A DNA stretch of 52,835 nt from JANRKG01 sp033763635 (GTDB taxonomy: Bacteria > Cyanobacteriota > Cyanobacteriia > GCF-001939115), in the NCBI GenBank assembly GCA_033763635.1, contig JANRKG010000125.1, positions 1 through 52,835 of the forward strand. Direction: 5' to 3'. Shown here piece by piece: positions 16,030-24,147 of the stretch. The notes beneath the pieces were generated by a model. The model searched no databases, was not told the DNA's origin, and saw only the letters and a program-made list of their open reading frames with translations. Within the stretch, counting starts at the first letter, position 1, and every line of letters begins with the position of its first letter. Made by a program: the position numbers and the translations under genes.

Positions 16030-16862
16030 TGATGAATCGACCCTTACGCAATTCCCGATTAAAGCTCACCCAGGGGCAACTATTTTGGCGAGAAGTTGGA
16101 CATGGCCCCACTATCATTTTCTTGCACGGTTCCTGGCAGGATAGTGGGCAATGGCTTTCGGTGATTGAACGATTGAGTGATCAGTACCATTGCTTGGCCC
16201 CTGATCTCCTGGGCTTCGGCACTTCAGAAAAGCCCCGTTTACATTACTCCATTGATTTAGAAGTAACGAGTTTGGTGGAGTTTCTAGAAACCTTGCAACT
16301 CCGGCAAATTTATCTGGTGGGCCATTCTGTAGGAGCCTGGATCGCGACTCGCTACGCTCTAAAGTATCCCGATCGCGTTCAGGGATTAATCTTACTGGAA
16401 CCGGAGGGGGTGCAGCCTGAATCCCATATGAGCCGTTGGAGTTGGTCCCGCTGGCTCATGGGAACGCCCCCAATTTTGGGTTGGCTCCTTCAGGCTGTCT
16501 ACCCCCTTGCCAAACTAATGGGGCGGCAGACAGGGATTAAACGATCGCTCGAACTCCGCCAAAAGATGAGTCGGTCGCAGGCGGCCTGTCAATTACTCTT
16601 CCAACGCCGCTGGCCTGAAATTAAAGCAGAGTTCGTTCAGGGACAATTACCTTCCCTGAACATGCCTGTTCTCGTGCTAGTGGGCGATCGAGATCAAAAC
16701 ACTCAACCCATAGGCACCCTGATTCAACGACAGGTTTCTCAGGGGACGGTCCAGGTAATCCCCTACGCGGGAATCGACTTGCCTGAAGGGGTTCCCGAAG
16801 CGGTGGCTCAAGCAATCCAATCTTTTGTGCCATCACCCCTGACTTCTGCCTCAAAGCAGTAG
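16029..16862 (+). CDS. Alpha/beta hydrolase family protein, catalytic histidine apparently missing
   Basis: A 277-residue alpha/beta hydrolase with oxyanion-hole segment FLHGSWQDS and nucleophile elbow GHSVGAW (Ser100). The probable acid lies in VLVGDRDQN. At the position where the catalytic histidine is normally found (GH.LPE..PE), this protein reads AGIDLPEGVPE, with Ile249. It may therefore be inactive, use another histidine, or have a binding role. The ATG at 16029 overlaps the Nudix stop codon; a second ATG follows at once. Substrate is unknown. Confidence 0.85.
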   Translation: MMNRPLRNSRLKLTQGQLFWREVGHGPTIIFLHGSWQDSGQWLSVIERLSDQYHCLAPDLLGFGTSEKPRLHYSIDLEVTSLVEFLETLQLRQIYLVGHSVGAWIATRYALKYPDRVQGLILLEPEGVQPESHMSRWSWSRWLMGTPPILGWLLQAVYPLAKLMGRQTGIKRSLELRQKMSRSQAACQLLFQRRWPEIKAEFVQGQLPSLNMPVLVLVGDRDQNTQPIGTLIQRQVSQGTVQVIPYAGIDLPEGVPEAVAQAIQSFVPSPLTSASKQ

Positions 16863-16872
16863 CCACTTTACC

Positions 16873-17733
16873 TTATAGAACAGTCGAAGCTAGCCCTTGT
16901 ATTGCCAGGGTGTATTTCAACGTCGCTTGCACTCCTCCCGGTCCATAGGCTCCCGTAACAGGGGCCGCATATTGGGGAAATGGGCTAGCAACCAGGGCAA
17001 CATGACGATCGCCTACGACGCATCCATGCGTCGGGTCGTATCCTCGCCAGCCCGCTCCCGGTAAATAAACTTCAGCCCAGGCATGGAGGTGTCGTTCTTC
17101 CTGCTTCGTTAGATCCCCTTCCCAATAACCACTGACGAATCGGGCCGCTAATCCGATCGCACGGCAGACTTCCATAAAGAGAACGGTTAAATCCCGGCAA
17201 GATCCCAATTTTTGCTTCCAGGTAATACCGGGTGGATAGGGAGCGCCGACCTCTCGGATGAGATACTGGCAACTCTGGTAAATCTGCTGGTTCAGCTCTC
17301 CCAGAAATGTGACTGGGTTGCCCTGAGTTTTCTGGGAGAGCTGCTGGGCCAGTTCGATCGCAACCGGATCAAGGGACTGCCCCAGGTAAGGAGTGAGTTG
17401 GGTGGCGAGGGATTGGGGATAGTCGATCGGTAACTGGGTTGCCCAGGGATGCAGCAGGAAGTCAAATGGGTTACTGCGATGGGTTTCCACCTGGGAAAGG
17501 ATACTGATCTTAAGTTGCTGAGTGGGTTCCAGAGGAAACCACAAATTAACGATGGCATTCCCATCCAGATCAATTATTTGGGATTGACCGATCGGGGTTG
17601 GAAAAACACTGAGGGAACATTGAGTCAGGCTTTGGGTTCCATCGCTCCGAGGCCGTAACCGGACGATGTGGGGTTGCAGGGTGACAGGTTGACTGTAGGA
17701 ATAGGTGGTAATGTGGGAAATTTGATATCGCAT
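16873..17733 (-). CDS. Transglutaminase-like cysteine protease-fold protein
   Basis: A 286-residue protein with the N-terminal beta domain of bacterial transglutaminase-like proteins (YQISHITTYSYSQPV) and the papain-fold core. The triad is visible: Cys in LGSCRDLT, His in HLHAWAEVYLPG and Asp in GYDPTHG. Known relatives are peptidases or amide-forming enzymes. It is the last gene of a three-gene minus-strand cassette: it starts 9 bp after the alpha-E gene, which itself follows the ATP-grasp gene by 7 bp. This combination recurs in many bacteria and has been proposed to make or trim a peptide-like modification. Confidence 0.9.
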   Translation of the reverse strand: MRYQISHITTYSYSQPVTLQPHIVRLRPRSDGTQSLTQCSLSVFPTPIGQSQIIDLDGNAIVNLWFPLEPTQQLKISILSQVETHRSNPFDFLLHPWATQLPIDYPQSLATQLTPYLGQSLDPVAIELAQQLSQKTQGNPVTFLGELNQQIYQSCQYLIREVGAPYPPGITWKQKLGSCRDLTVLFMEVCRAIGLAARFVSGYWEGDLTKQEERHLHAWAEVYLPGAGWRGYDPTHGCVVGDRHVALVASPFPQYAAPVTGAYGPGGVQATLKYTLAIQGLASTVL

Positions 17734-17742
17734 GCGATCGGG

Positions 17743-18693
17743 TTAAGAAACGGGCTGGAGGGCAAAGAAGGTCTCAAATGTCTTATTGCCCACATCGTTC
17801 ATCTGGCGTTGGAGTTTGTCGAGAAATTCGTGCAGACCCAATTGAATAATGTCTTCGATGAGCAAATAATCCAAATCCGATCGCAATCGGCCTAGAGTGC
17901 GCTCGACGGGACTGCGCCAGGTACTCAGGGGTGTCCCTGTGATGTGGTGCAGGGATTGTTCAGCCCGAGTCAGGCAAAACTGAATCGATCGAGGAAACTC
18001 CCGCTCTAAAATCAGGAATTGAGCGACCCCGGACGGGCTGATGCGATGTTGCACCTTGCGATACATTTCATAGGCACTGGCGGACTTAAGCAGGGCAATC
18101 CACTGAAGTTCGTCCAGGGTGCTACCCACATCCCGGAGCGAGGGCAGCAAAATGAAATACTTCACATCCAGAATTCGAGCCGTTTTGTCGGCCCGCTCCA
18201 GCAGTCTACCCATTTGCCCAAAATGCCAGCCCTCGTTGTGGGTCATGGTGGCATCCATCACCCCAGCAAAAAGATGACTGGTTAGCTTGACATTATTGAA
18301 GAATTCAAACCATTGGTGAGGGTGCTGAGTTCGAGCAGCTTCCTGTACCATCAGATAAAAGTCGTTGACCCGCTCCCACATTTCTGAGGAGATAATTTCG
18401 CGTACCGATCGGGCGTTTTCACGGGCCGATCGCAAACACGACAGGATGGAATTATCGTAACCGCTATCGAAGGTGAAAAACTGAATGACAGTTTCAGCGG
18501 TCGCTTCTCCATAACGTTCCCGAAACAGGGACAGATCACCGGAGGTGAGAACCAGAGGTTCCCACTGTTGGGCCTCTCCCAGCGAAGAATCCAGCAAGAG
18601 GTTTAGATTGACATCGATGAATCGGGCAATATTCTCAGCCCGCTCGACATAACGGTTCAGCCAGTAAATTGAATCTGCAACACGACTCAGCAT
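17743..18693 (-). CDS. Alpha-E domain protein
   Basis: A 316-residue all-helical protein with the signature N-terminus MLSRVADSIYWLNRYVERAENIARF, which defines the alpha-E family (formerly DUF403). It is cytosolic, without signal or membrane segments. The family is nearly always encoded beside a circularly permuted ATP-grasp protein and a transglutaminase-like protein, as here. Its biochemical role is unknown; a scaffold or a partner of the ATP-grasp enzyme is plausible from context only. Confidence 0.92.
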   Translation of the reverse strand: MLSRVADSIYWLNRYVERAENIARFIDVNLNLLLDSSLGEAQQWEPLVLTSGDLSLFRERYGEATAETVIQFFTFDSGYDNSILSCLRSARENARSVREIISSEMWERVNDFYLMVQEAARTQHPHQWFEFFNNVKLTSHLFAGVMDATMTHNEGWHFGQMGRLLERADKTARILDVKYFILLPSLRDVGSTLDELQWIALLKSASAYEMYRKVQHRISPSGVAQFLILEREFPRSIQFCLTRAEQSLHHITGTPLSTWRSPVERTLGRLRSDLDYLLIEDIIQLGLHEFLDKLQRQMNDVGNKTFETFFALQPVS

Positions 18694-18700
18694 AGGTTTC

Positions 18701-20134
18701 TTAATGCGCTAATACCCACGTATCTTTCGTTCCGCCCCCCTGGGACGAGTTCACAACCAGCGATCCCCGCCGTAAGGCAACCCGTGTTAATCCTCCAGGA
18801 TTTACATAAATATCCTTGCCATAAAGAATATAAGGGCGTAGATCAACATGGCATCCTTCAAATTGCCCCTCAATGAGGGTGGGAACCCGTGATAAGCAGA
18901 GGGTGGGCTGGGCAATGTAATTGCGGGGAGATGCCTGGATTCGATGGGCAAATTCCTGCCGTTGTTCGGGAGTGGCATGGGGACCAACGAGCATCCCGTA
19001 TCCTCCGGATTCATTCGCAGCTTTGACCACCAACTTATCCAGATTGGCAAGGATGTGCTGCTGTTGCTGTTCTACCCAGCAGAGGTACGTGGGCACATTC
19101 TGCAAAATGGGGTCTTCTCCCAGGTAGTAACGGATCATCTCCGGCACAAAGGAATAAATAACTTTATCGTCAGCGATCCCCGTTCCGAGAGCATTTGCCA
19201 GGGCGACTCGGCCCGATCGATACACCTCCATGAGTCCGGGAATTCCCAGTAGAGAATCAGACCGGAAAACAGTCGGGTCGATGAAAATATCATCAATGCG
19301 CCGATAGATGACATCCACCCGTTGTAGCCCTTTGGTGGTCCGCATTTGCAAGTAGCCGTCCGCCACCACCAGATCCCGACCTTCCACCAGTTCCACTCCC
19401 ATTTGTTGCGCCAGGAAGGAATGTTCGAAGTAGGCAGAGTTATAGATTCCTGGAGTCAGGACAACCACAGTCGGATCGGTCAATGTGGGTGGGGCTAGGT
19501 TGAGCAGGGTTTCCAGCAACCGTCCCGCATAGTCATCGACAGGCTGAATTTCCATTGTTTGGAAAACCTGGGGAAAGGTGGTCTTCATCACCCGTCGATT
19601 TTCCAACACATAGGACACGCCGGAGGGGCACCGCAGATTATCCTCCAGCACATACCACTGACCGTCCTTATCCCGTACCAGATCCGTTCCCGTGATATGA
19701 CACCAAACCCCACCCGGAGGATTCAACCCCTCACAGGGCTTCAGATATCCCGTTGCCGACTCAACCAGATCCCAGGGAATCACCTTATCTTTGATAATTT
19801 TGCGATCGTTGTAAATATCTTGCAGGAATAGGTTCAGAGCCTGAACTCGTTGCTTTAAGCCCTTTTCCAGCACTGCCCATTCTTGGGCTGAAACAATGCG
19901 GGGAATCAGGTCAAAGGGCATAATCCGCTCTGTTCCCTGACCGTCGCTATAGACGTTAAACGTCACGCCCATTTTGAAAAGCGCCACTTCCGCCGCTTTT
20001 TGGCGATGTTCTAGCTCTCCTTCTGGCAAAGAATTTACCCGATCGACGAGGGGAATGGCGGCCTCCCTCGGTCGGCCCTTCTCCACAAAGAGTTCATCGT
20101 AAAAGTCACCAGGATCGTACTGATTAAATCGCAC
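18701..20134 (-). CDS. Circularly permuted type 2 ATP-grasp protein
   Basis: A 477-residue member of the circularly permuted ATP-grasp family (formerly DUF404/DUF407). ATP-grasp enzymes join a carboxylate to an amine through an acyl-phosphate. Family hallmarks are the N-terminal YDPGDFYDELF segment, FDLIPRIV, the LEDNLRCPSGVSYVLENR block, and the VVKAANESGGYGML segment near the ATP site. The start is GTG at 20134, since no in-frame ATG lies upstream. It is the first gene of the cassette with the alpha-E and transglutaminase genes. The substrate is not known. Confidence 0.92.
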   Translation of the reverse strand: MRFNQYDPGDFYDELFVEKGRPREAAIPLVDRVNSLPEGELEHRQKAAEVALFKMGVTFNVYSDGQGTERIMPFDLIPRIVSAQEWAVLEKGLKQRVQALNLFLQDIYNDRKIIKDKVIPWDLVESATGYLKPCEGLNPPGGVWCHITGTDLVRDKDGQWYVLEDNLRCPSGVSYVLENRRVMKTTFPQVFQTMEIQPVDDYAGRLLETLLNLAPPTLTDPTVVVLTPGIYNSAYFEHSFLAQQMGVELVEGRDLVVADGYLQMRTTKGLQRVDVIYRRIDDIFIDPTVFRSDSLLGIPGLMEVYRSGRVALANALGTGIADDKVIYSFVPEMIRYYLGEDPILQNVPTYLCWVEQQQQHILANLDKLVVKAANESGGYGMLVGPHATPEQRQEFAHRIQASPRNYIAQPTLCLSRVPTLIEGQFEGCHVDLRPYILYGKDIYVNPGGLTRVALRRGSLVVNSSQGGGTKDTWVLAH

Positions 20135-20290
20135 AACTCACCATCCAGTTTTCTCCCTATTGAATAGGACTTGCCCAAGGGACAGACTGTAGCGGAGATT
20201 ACTTTCTTGCCTGGAATCCTGCTCTTTGAGGGAGGAAAGGCTTAATCTGGCAACCTGCGAGGGATCATTAAGGATTCCCCAATTTTTAAG

Positions 20291-21256
20291 CTAACCCGGA
20301 TTTTGAGCCTCGTGACGCTCGTAAGCTGTAACAATTCGTTGCACCAGGGGATGGCGAACAACATCGGCCTGGGTTAGCTGACAAAAGGAGATTCCCTTTA
20401 CCTGGCGTAAAATTTTGCAAGCCACCGCCAGCCCCGATCCCTGGTGGGTTGGCAGGTCTGTTTGGGTCAGGTCTCCCGTGACTACCATCCGCGATCGGAA
20501 TCCCAAGCGGGTCAGGATCATCTTCATTTGGGCAGGGGTTGTATTCTGCGCCTCATCCAGAATCACAAAGGAATTGCTCAAGGTACGCCCCCGCATGTAA
20601 GCGATCGGAGCAACCTCAATCACGCCCCGTTCCATTAGTCCCGCGACCTTCTCTGGCTCAATGAACTCGTATAGCGCATCATACAGGGGTCGCAGATAAG
20701 GATTGACCTTTTGTTGCAGATCCCCCGGCAGAAACCCCAGTTTCTCCCCTGCTTCCACCGCAGGACGGGTTAACACCAATCGTTCATATTGATTGGCGAG
20801 AAATGCCTGGACCGCCAGCACTGCTGCTAAAAATGTCTTCCCGGTTCCGGCGGGGCCCAGGCAAAAGGTGAGATCCTGTGTTCGCACGGCCTGGATATAA
20901 TCTTGCTGTTGAAAGGTTTTTGCTCGGATCTCATCTCCTCGACGGGTTCGGGCCAGGACATCTCGATGAAGCGCTTGGAGATCCTGTTCCCGATCGGTTT
21001 TGATGGCTTGATGAGCCGTGAGAATATCAACGCGATCGATCGTCTTTCCTGCTTTCCAAAAGTCCTCCAGAAGCTGAACCAAACGGTGACAGATCTGGAT
21101 CTGTTCAGCACTACCAGAGATCACTAACTCCTGACCCCGTAGTACAACGGTTGCTCCAGATTCACGACCCAGAGCCTTGAGATTTTCTCCCTGATAGCCC
21201 GTCAGCACAACGGCACTTTGAGGACTGGGCAATTCGATTGAGGAGGATTCTGCCAT
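20291..21256 (-). CDS. phoH: PhoH family ATPase
   Basis: A cytosolic P-loop ATPase of the PhoH/PhoL family, linked in other bacteria to RNA metabolism and ribosome maturation. A KH-like N-terminal region (about residues 1-90) precedes the ATPase core with Walker A GPAGTGKTFLA and Walker B FVILDEAQN. The length of 321 aa is normal. It follows rpsU on the same strand after 75 bp, consistent with a ribosome-related role. Unlike many bacteria, ybeY is not adjacent here (36533-37096). Confidence 0.94.
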   Translation of the reverse strand: MAESSSIELPSPQSAVVLTGYQGENLKALGRESGATVVLRGQELVISGSAEQIQICHRLVQLLEDFWKAGKTIDRVDILTAHQAIKTDREQDLQALHRDVLARTRRGDEIRAKTFQQQDYIQAVRTQDLTFCLGPAGTGKTFLAAVLAVQAFLANQYERLVLTRPAVEAGEKLGFLPGDLQQKVNPYLRPLYDALYEFIEPEKVAGLMERGVIEVAPIAYMRGRTLSNSFVILDEAQNTTPAQMKMILTRLGFRSRMVVTGDLTQTDLPTHQGSGLAVACKILRQVKGISFCQLTQADVVRHPLVQRIVTAYERHEAQNPG

Positions 21257-21331
21257 ACTTGAATCGCTAAAGAAGATGAGTTTTGAGGCTTGAGTTTTGT
21301 ATGGTTAACCCAGCCTCAAAACTCAAACTCT

Positions 21332-21508
21332 CTAAGCGTAACGATGCTTACGGGAAGCTTCTGCCTTGCGCTTCCGACGGAGACTGGGCTTTTCATAGCG
21401 CTCACGGCGCTTCACTTCTGACAAAATCCCAGCTTTCTGAATCTTTTTCTTAAAGCGTCTCAGGGCTGAATCAATCGATTCGTTTTCACCCAAGCGGACC
21501 TCTGACAT
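21332..21508 (-). CDS. rpsU: 30S ribosomal protein S21
   Basis: A 58-residue basic small-subunit protein. The typical motif sequence is present: GENESIDSALRRFKKKIQKAG near the N-terminus, then VKRRERYEKPS and an Arg/Lys-rich tail ending KHRYA. The start is set at the ATG at 21508, because a very strong Shine-Dalgarno sequence (TAAGGAGGTGA, 21517-21527) sits just upstream; an in-frame GTG at 21520 lies inside that ribosome-binding site and is not credible. Confidence 0.96.
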   Translation of the reverse strand: MSEVRLGENESIDSALRRFKKKIQKAGILSEVKRRERYEKPSLRRKRKAEASRKHRYA

Positions 21509-21614
21509 TCCTAATTTCACCTCCTTAGGCGCTCACAAGTCGGTCAGTCTGCTGTAGAGAATACACCATCTCTATTCCGGTGTATTACAAAATCTCTAGG
21601 TTTTATTTTTAATT

Positions 21615-22061
21615 TTAGGAGTGATGTTCTCGGAGGGAAGGCCGAGAGGGGCTGGGACGGCGGGAACCCCCTTCAGGGCGGGAAGGTGATCGCTCTCCAG
21701 AACGGCCTTCAGAACGTTCCCCTCCTTCTCCCTCATGATTGAGAGGAGAACCCCCAAAGATATCGAGATAGGCCGTCTGCCCTGCCGCCTGGGCCGCTGC
21801 TTCTAGCACGGTTCGAATGGCTTGAATATTACGGCCCCCTCTGCCAAATACCCTGCCTTTGTCAGAATCTTGAAATGCGACCCGAATCCACACACGAGGT
21901 TTACCGGGTGCAGTTTCACAATCCACTCGGAGGGTATCTGGAGATTCTAAGAATGGCTTTACCAGAAACGAAACTAGCCCAGCATAATCGGGGGGAGTGG
22001 AAGAAATTCCAGAGTTTCCCCGATTTGGCTGTGCAGGTGCGTATTGAACAGGTTGATCCAT
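21615..22061 (-). CDS. khpA: KH domain RNA-binding protein
   Basis: A small RNA-binding protein of the KhpA/YlqC type, the single KH domain partner that follows rpsP in many bacteria. The KH GXXG loop is GRGG in KGRVFGRGGRNIQAIRTVLEAA; the fold covers about residues 27-105. The N-terminal part is Pro/Gln-rich and the C-terminal 40 residues are Ser/Arg/Glu-rich and probably disordered. The ATG at 22061 gives 148 residues and starts 7 bp after rpsP ends. A longer in-frame start at 22139 would overlap rpsP by 71 bp and is less likely. Confidence 0.85.
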   Translation of the reverse strand: MDQPVQYAPAQPNRGNSGISSTPPDYAGLVSFLVKPFLESPDTLRVDCETAPGKPRVWIRVAFQDSDKGRVFGRGGRNIQAIRTVLEAAAQAAGQTAYLDIFGGSPLNHEGEGGERSEGRSGERSPSRPEGGSRRPSPSRPSLREHHS

Positions 22062-22068
22062 CGAAGGT

Positions 22069-22356
22069 TTAGGTGCTGGCGGGTTGTTCAACGGCAGCGG
22101 GTTTCTGGGCGCGGACTGGCTTTTCGATGACATTGGCATTTTGAAGAAGACGGCGAACGGTATCAGTCGGCTGTGCCCCTTGTTTCAGCCGAGTGAGAAT
22201 CCCTTCAACATTCAATTTCACTTCATCCTTCCGAGGATCGTAGAAGCCCAGCTCTTCGAGGGGACGACCATCCCGGCGGGAGGTACTCTGTACCGCTACA
22301 ATCCGATAGCTGGCCTCGCGCTTCTTACCGTATCGCTTCAATCGCAGTCTGATCAT
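22069..22356 (-). CDS. rpsP: 30S ribosomal protein S16
   Basis: A 95-residue small-subunit protein with the typical N-terminus MIRLRLKRYGKKREASYRIV, the SRRDGRPLEELGFYDP motif and the LKQGAQPTDTVRRLL segment. The frame is open far upstream (to 22656), but S16 homology fixes the ATG at 22356. The last 15 residues (QKPAAVEQPAST) are a low-complexity extension. It lies between ffh and the KH gene on the minus strand, the usual ffh-rpsP-khpA order. Confidence 0.96.
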   Translation of the reverse strand: MIRLRLKRYGKKREASYRIVAVQSTSRRDGRPLEELGFYDPRKDEVKLNVEGILTRLKQGAQPTDTVRRLLQNANVIEKPVRAQKPAAVEQPAST

Positions 22357-22477
22357 GCTTGAGAAGATCGCTCCTGTGCAGAAAAAAATTATGTAAAAAT
22401 CCAGGTCTGGTTTTACACTACTGAATCTAGAATTGTACCACCTTGAGAGGCTAAAGGATAGAAAATAGGGGAAGAGG

Positions 22478-23941
22478 TTACAAATTTCCAAACCCTTTTT
22501 TCTTCTTTTCCTTCTTTTTCTTTTGGGCGGCCCCATTGGGATTTCCAGAATAGCCCCGCCAGCCGGGTTGTCCTCCGGGGCCACGCCCCCCCATCCCTGG
22601 CATTCCCATCCCTGGCATTCCCATTCCCGGCATCCCCGGAAATTGGCCTTGCCCAAGTTGCTGCATCATTGTTCGCATCCGTTGGAAATCACTCACCAAC
22701 TTCGCGACATCCGATTCTACATAGCCTGCGCCCTTCGCAACCCGCTTCCGCCGACTGGGGGAACCTGCTAAGAGATCAGGGTCTCGCCGTTCCTCTGGAG
22801 TCATGGAGTTAATCATGGACTCCGCTCGTTTCAATTGAGCTTCTCCCTGGCGCAACTGGTCATCACTGAGCTTGTTCATCCCAGGAAGCATCTTCATAAT
22901 CCCGCCCAAAGACCCCATTGTCTTTAGTAACCGGGTTTGCTTCAGGAAGTCGGTAAAGTCAAATTTGGCGGACAGGATTTTCTCCTGCATTTTTTCGGCA
23001 TCTGCCAGATCCACCGCTTCCTGGGCCTTTTCCACCAGGGTCAGCACGTCTCCCATGCCCAAAATGCGCGAAGCCATCCGATCGGGATAAAAGGGTTGCA
23101 GCGCATCCACTTTTTCCCCCACCCCAACAAACTTGATGGGTTGACCAGAAATCTTACGAACGGACAGGGCGGCTCCTCCACGAGTATCCCCATCTAACTT
23201 CGTGAGAATGGCTCCTGTGATGCCGATGCGATCGTGAAACGTGCGGGTCAAGTTCGCTGCTTCCTGCCCCGTCATGGCATCCACGACCAGCAGAACCTCA
23301 TGGGGTTGTACCGTGTCTTTGATCTGGGCCAACTCATCCATCATGTCCTGGTCGATCTGCAAGCGACCAGCGGTATCAATGATGATGGTGTCCACCCCGT
23401 CTGCTCGGCCTTTTTCGACCCCCTGACGGGCAATCTCCACCGGATTCGCATCTTTACCCAGTTCAAAAACCGGAACCCCGATTTGCTTCCCAAGCGTCAC
23501 AAGTTGATCGATCGCCGCCGGACGGTACACATCCGTTGCCACCAAAAGGGCATTACGATTCTGTTTCCGCAGATGCAGCGCTAGCTTTGCTGTTGCAGTC
23601 GTTTTCCCGGTTCCCTGTAGCCCTGCCATGAGGACGATCGTAGGAGCCGTCTCGCTCTGAGCCAGAGGAACATTCGTCTTACCCATCAGGGCCACCAGTT
23701 CATCATGAACAATTTTGATGAACTGCTGATCGGGACGCACCCCGCTAACAACCTCCGCTCCCTGAGCTTTGGTTTGCACCTCTGCCACAAACTCTTTTAC
23801 AACCTGGAGGCTGACATCCGCCTCCAGTAGAGCACGCCGCACTTCGCGCAGAGCTTCTTGAATATTCGATTCAGAAATTTTGTCTTGACCGCGTAACTTC
23901 TTCCAGGCGGCCTCTAAGCGATCGGAAAGAGCATCAAACAT
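22478..23941 (-). CDS. ffh: Signal recognition particle protein Ffh (SRP54)
   Basis: The GTPase subunit of SRP, which binds signal sequences and SRP RNA. Order: N domain (1-95), G domain with GLQGTGKTTATAKLA (near residue 107), DTAGRLQIDQDMMDEL and TKLDGDTRGG, and the Met-rich M domain (about 300-440). The C-terminus is unusual: Gly/Met/Pro tandem repeats (GMPGMGMPGMGMPGMG) followed by a Lys-rich tail, coded by a short tandem DNA repeat around 22590-22640. Length is 487 residues. It is the first gene of a minus-strand cluster with rpsP, the KH gene, rpsU and phoH. Its receptor ftsY is at 9250-10773. Confidence 0.96.
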   Translation of the reverse strand: MFDALSDRLEAAWKKLRGQDKISESNIQEALREVRRALLEADVSLQVVKEFVAEVQTKAQGAEVVSGVRPDQQFIKIVHDELVALMGKTNVPLAQSETAPTIVLMAGLQGTGKTTATAKLALHLRKQNRNALLVATDVYRPAAIDQLVTLGKQIGVPVFELGKDANPVEIARQGVEKGRADGVDTIIIDTAGRLQIDQDMMDELAQIKDTVQPHEVLLVVDAMTGQEAANLTRTFHDRIGITGAILTKLDGDTRGGAALSVRKISGQPIKFVGVGEKVDALQPFYPDRMASRILGMGDVLTLVEKAQEAVDLADAEKMQEKILSAKFDFTDFLKQTRLLKTMGSLGGIMKMLPGMNKLSDDQLRQGEAQLKRAESMINSMTPEERRDPDLLAGSPSRRKRVAKGAGYVESDVAKLVSDFQRMRTMMQQLGQGQFPGMPGMGMPGMGMPGMGGRGPGGQPGWRGYSGNPNGAAQKKKKEKKKKGFGNL

Positions 23942-23975
23942 GGGATTTCAATTCGTAAGCTAGATTCCATTGTAT

Positions 23976-24002
23976 GGCAAGAGGCAGAAGGCAGAGGGCA
24001 GC
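23976..24002. repeat. Degenerate heptanucleotide tandem repeat (STRR-like)
   Basis: GGCAAGA-GGCAGAA-GGCAGAG-GGCAGC is a run of 7-base units. The same motif in reverse complement occurs at 45655-45690. Such short tandemly repeated sequences are common in cyanobacterial intergenic DNA. Confidence 0.5.
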
Positions 24003-24147
24003 AAAGAAATCCTCCAGACACGATCTCAATAGACGACCCTCTACCTGAATGGGAATGGGGCTATCTTCAGAAGAGGGTTGAGGATGGGGGCGGGGGAAAG
24101 GAAGCGTGTAAAATTATGTAAACTTCCTTAATTTTTTTAATCATCCT

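Noticed and set aside
22069..22656. 195-residue frame containing S16
   Set aside because: The first 100 residues overlap the ffh 3-prime end and are not S16-like; homology fixes the start at 22356.
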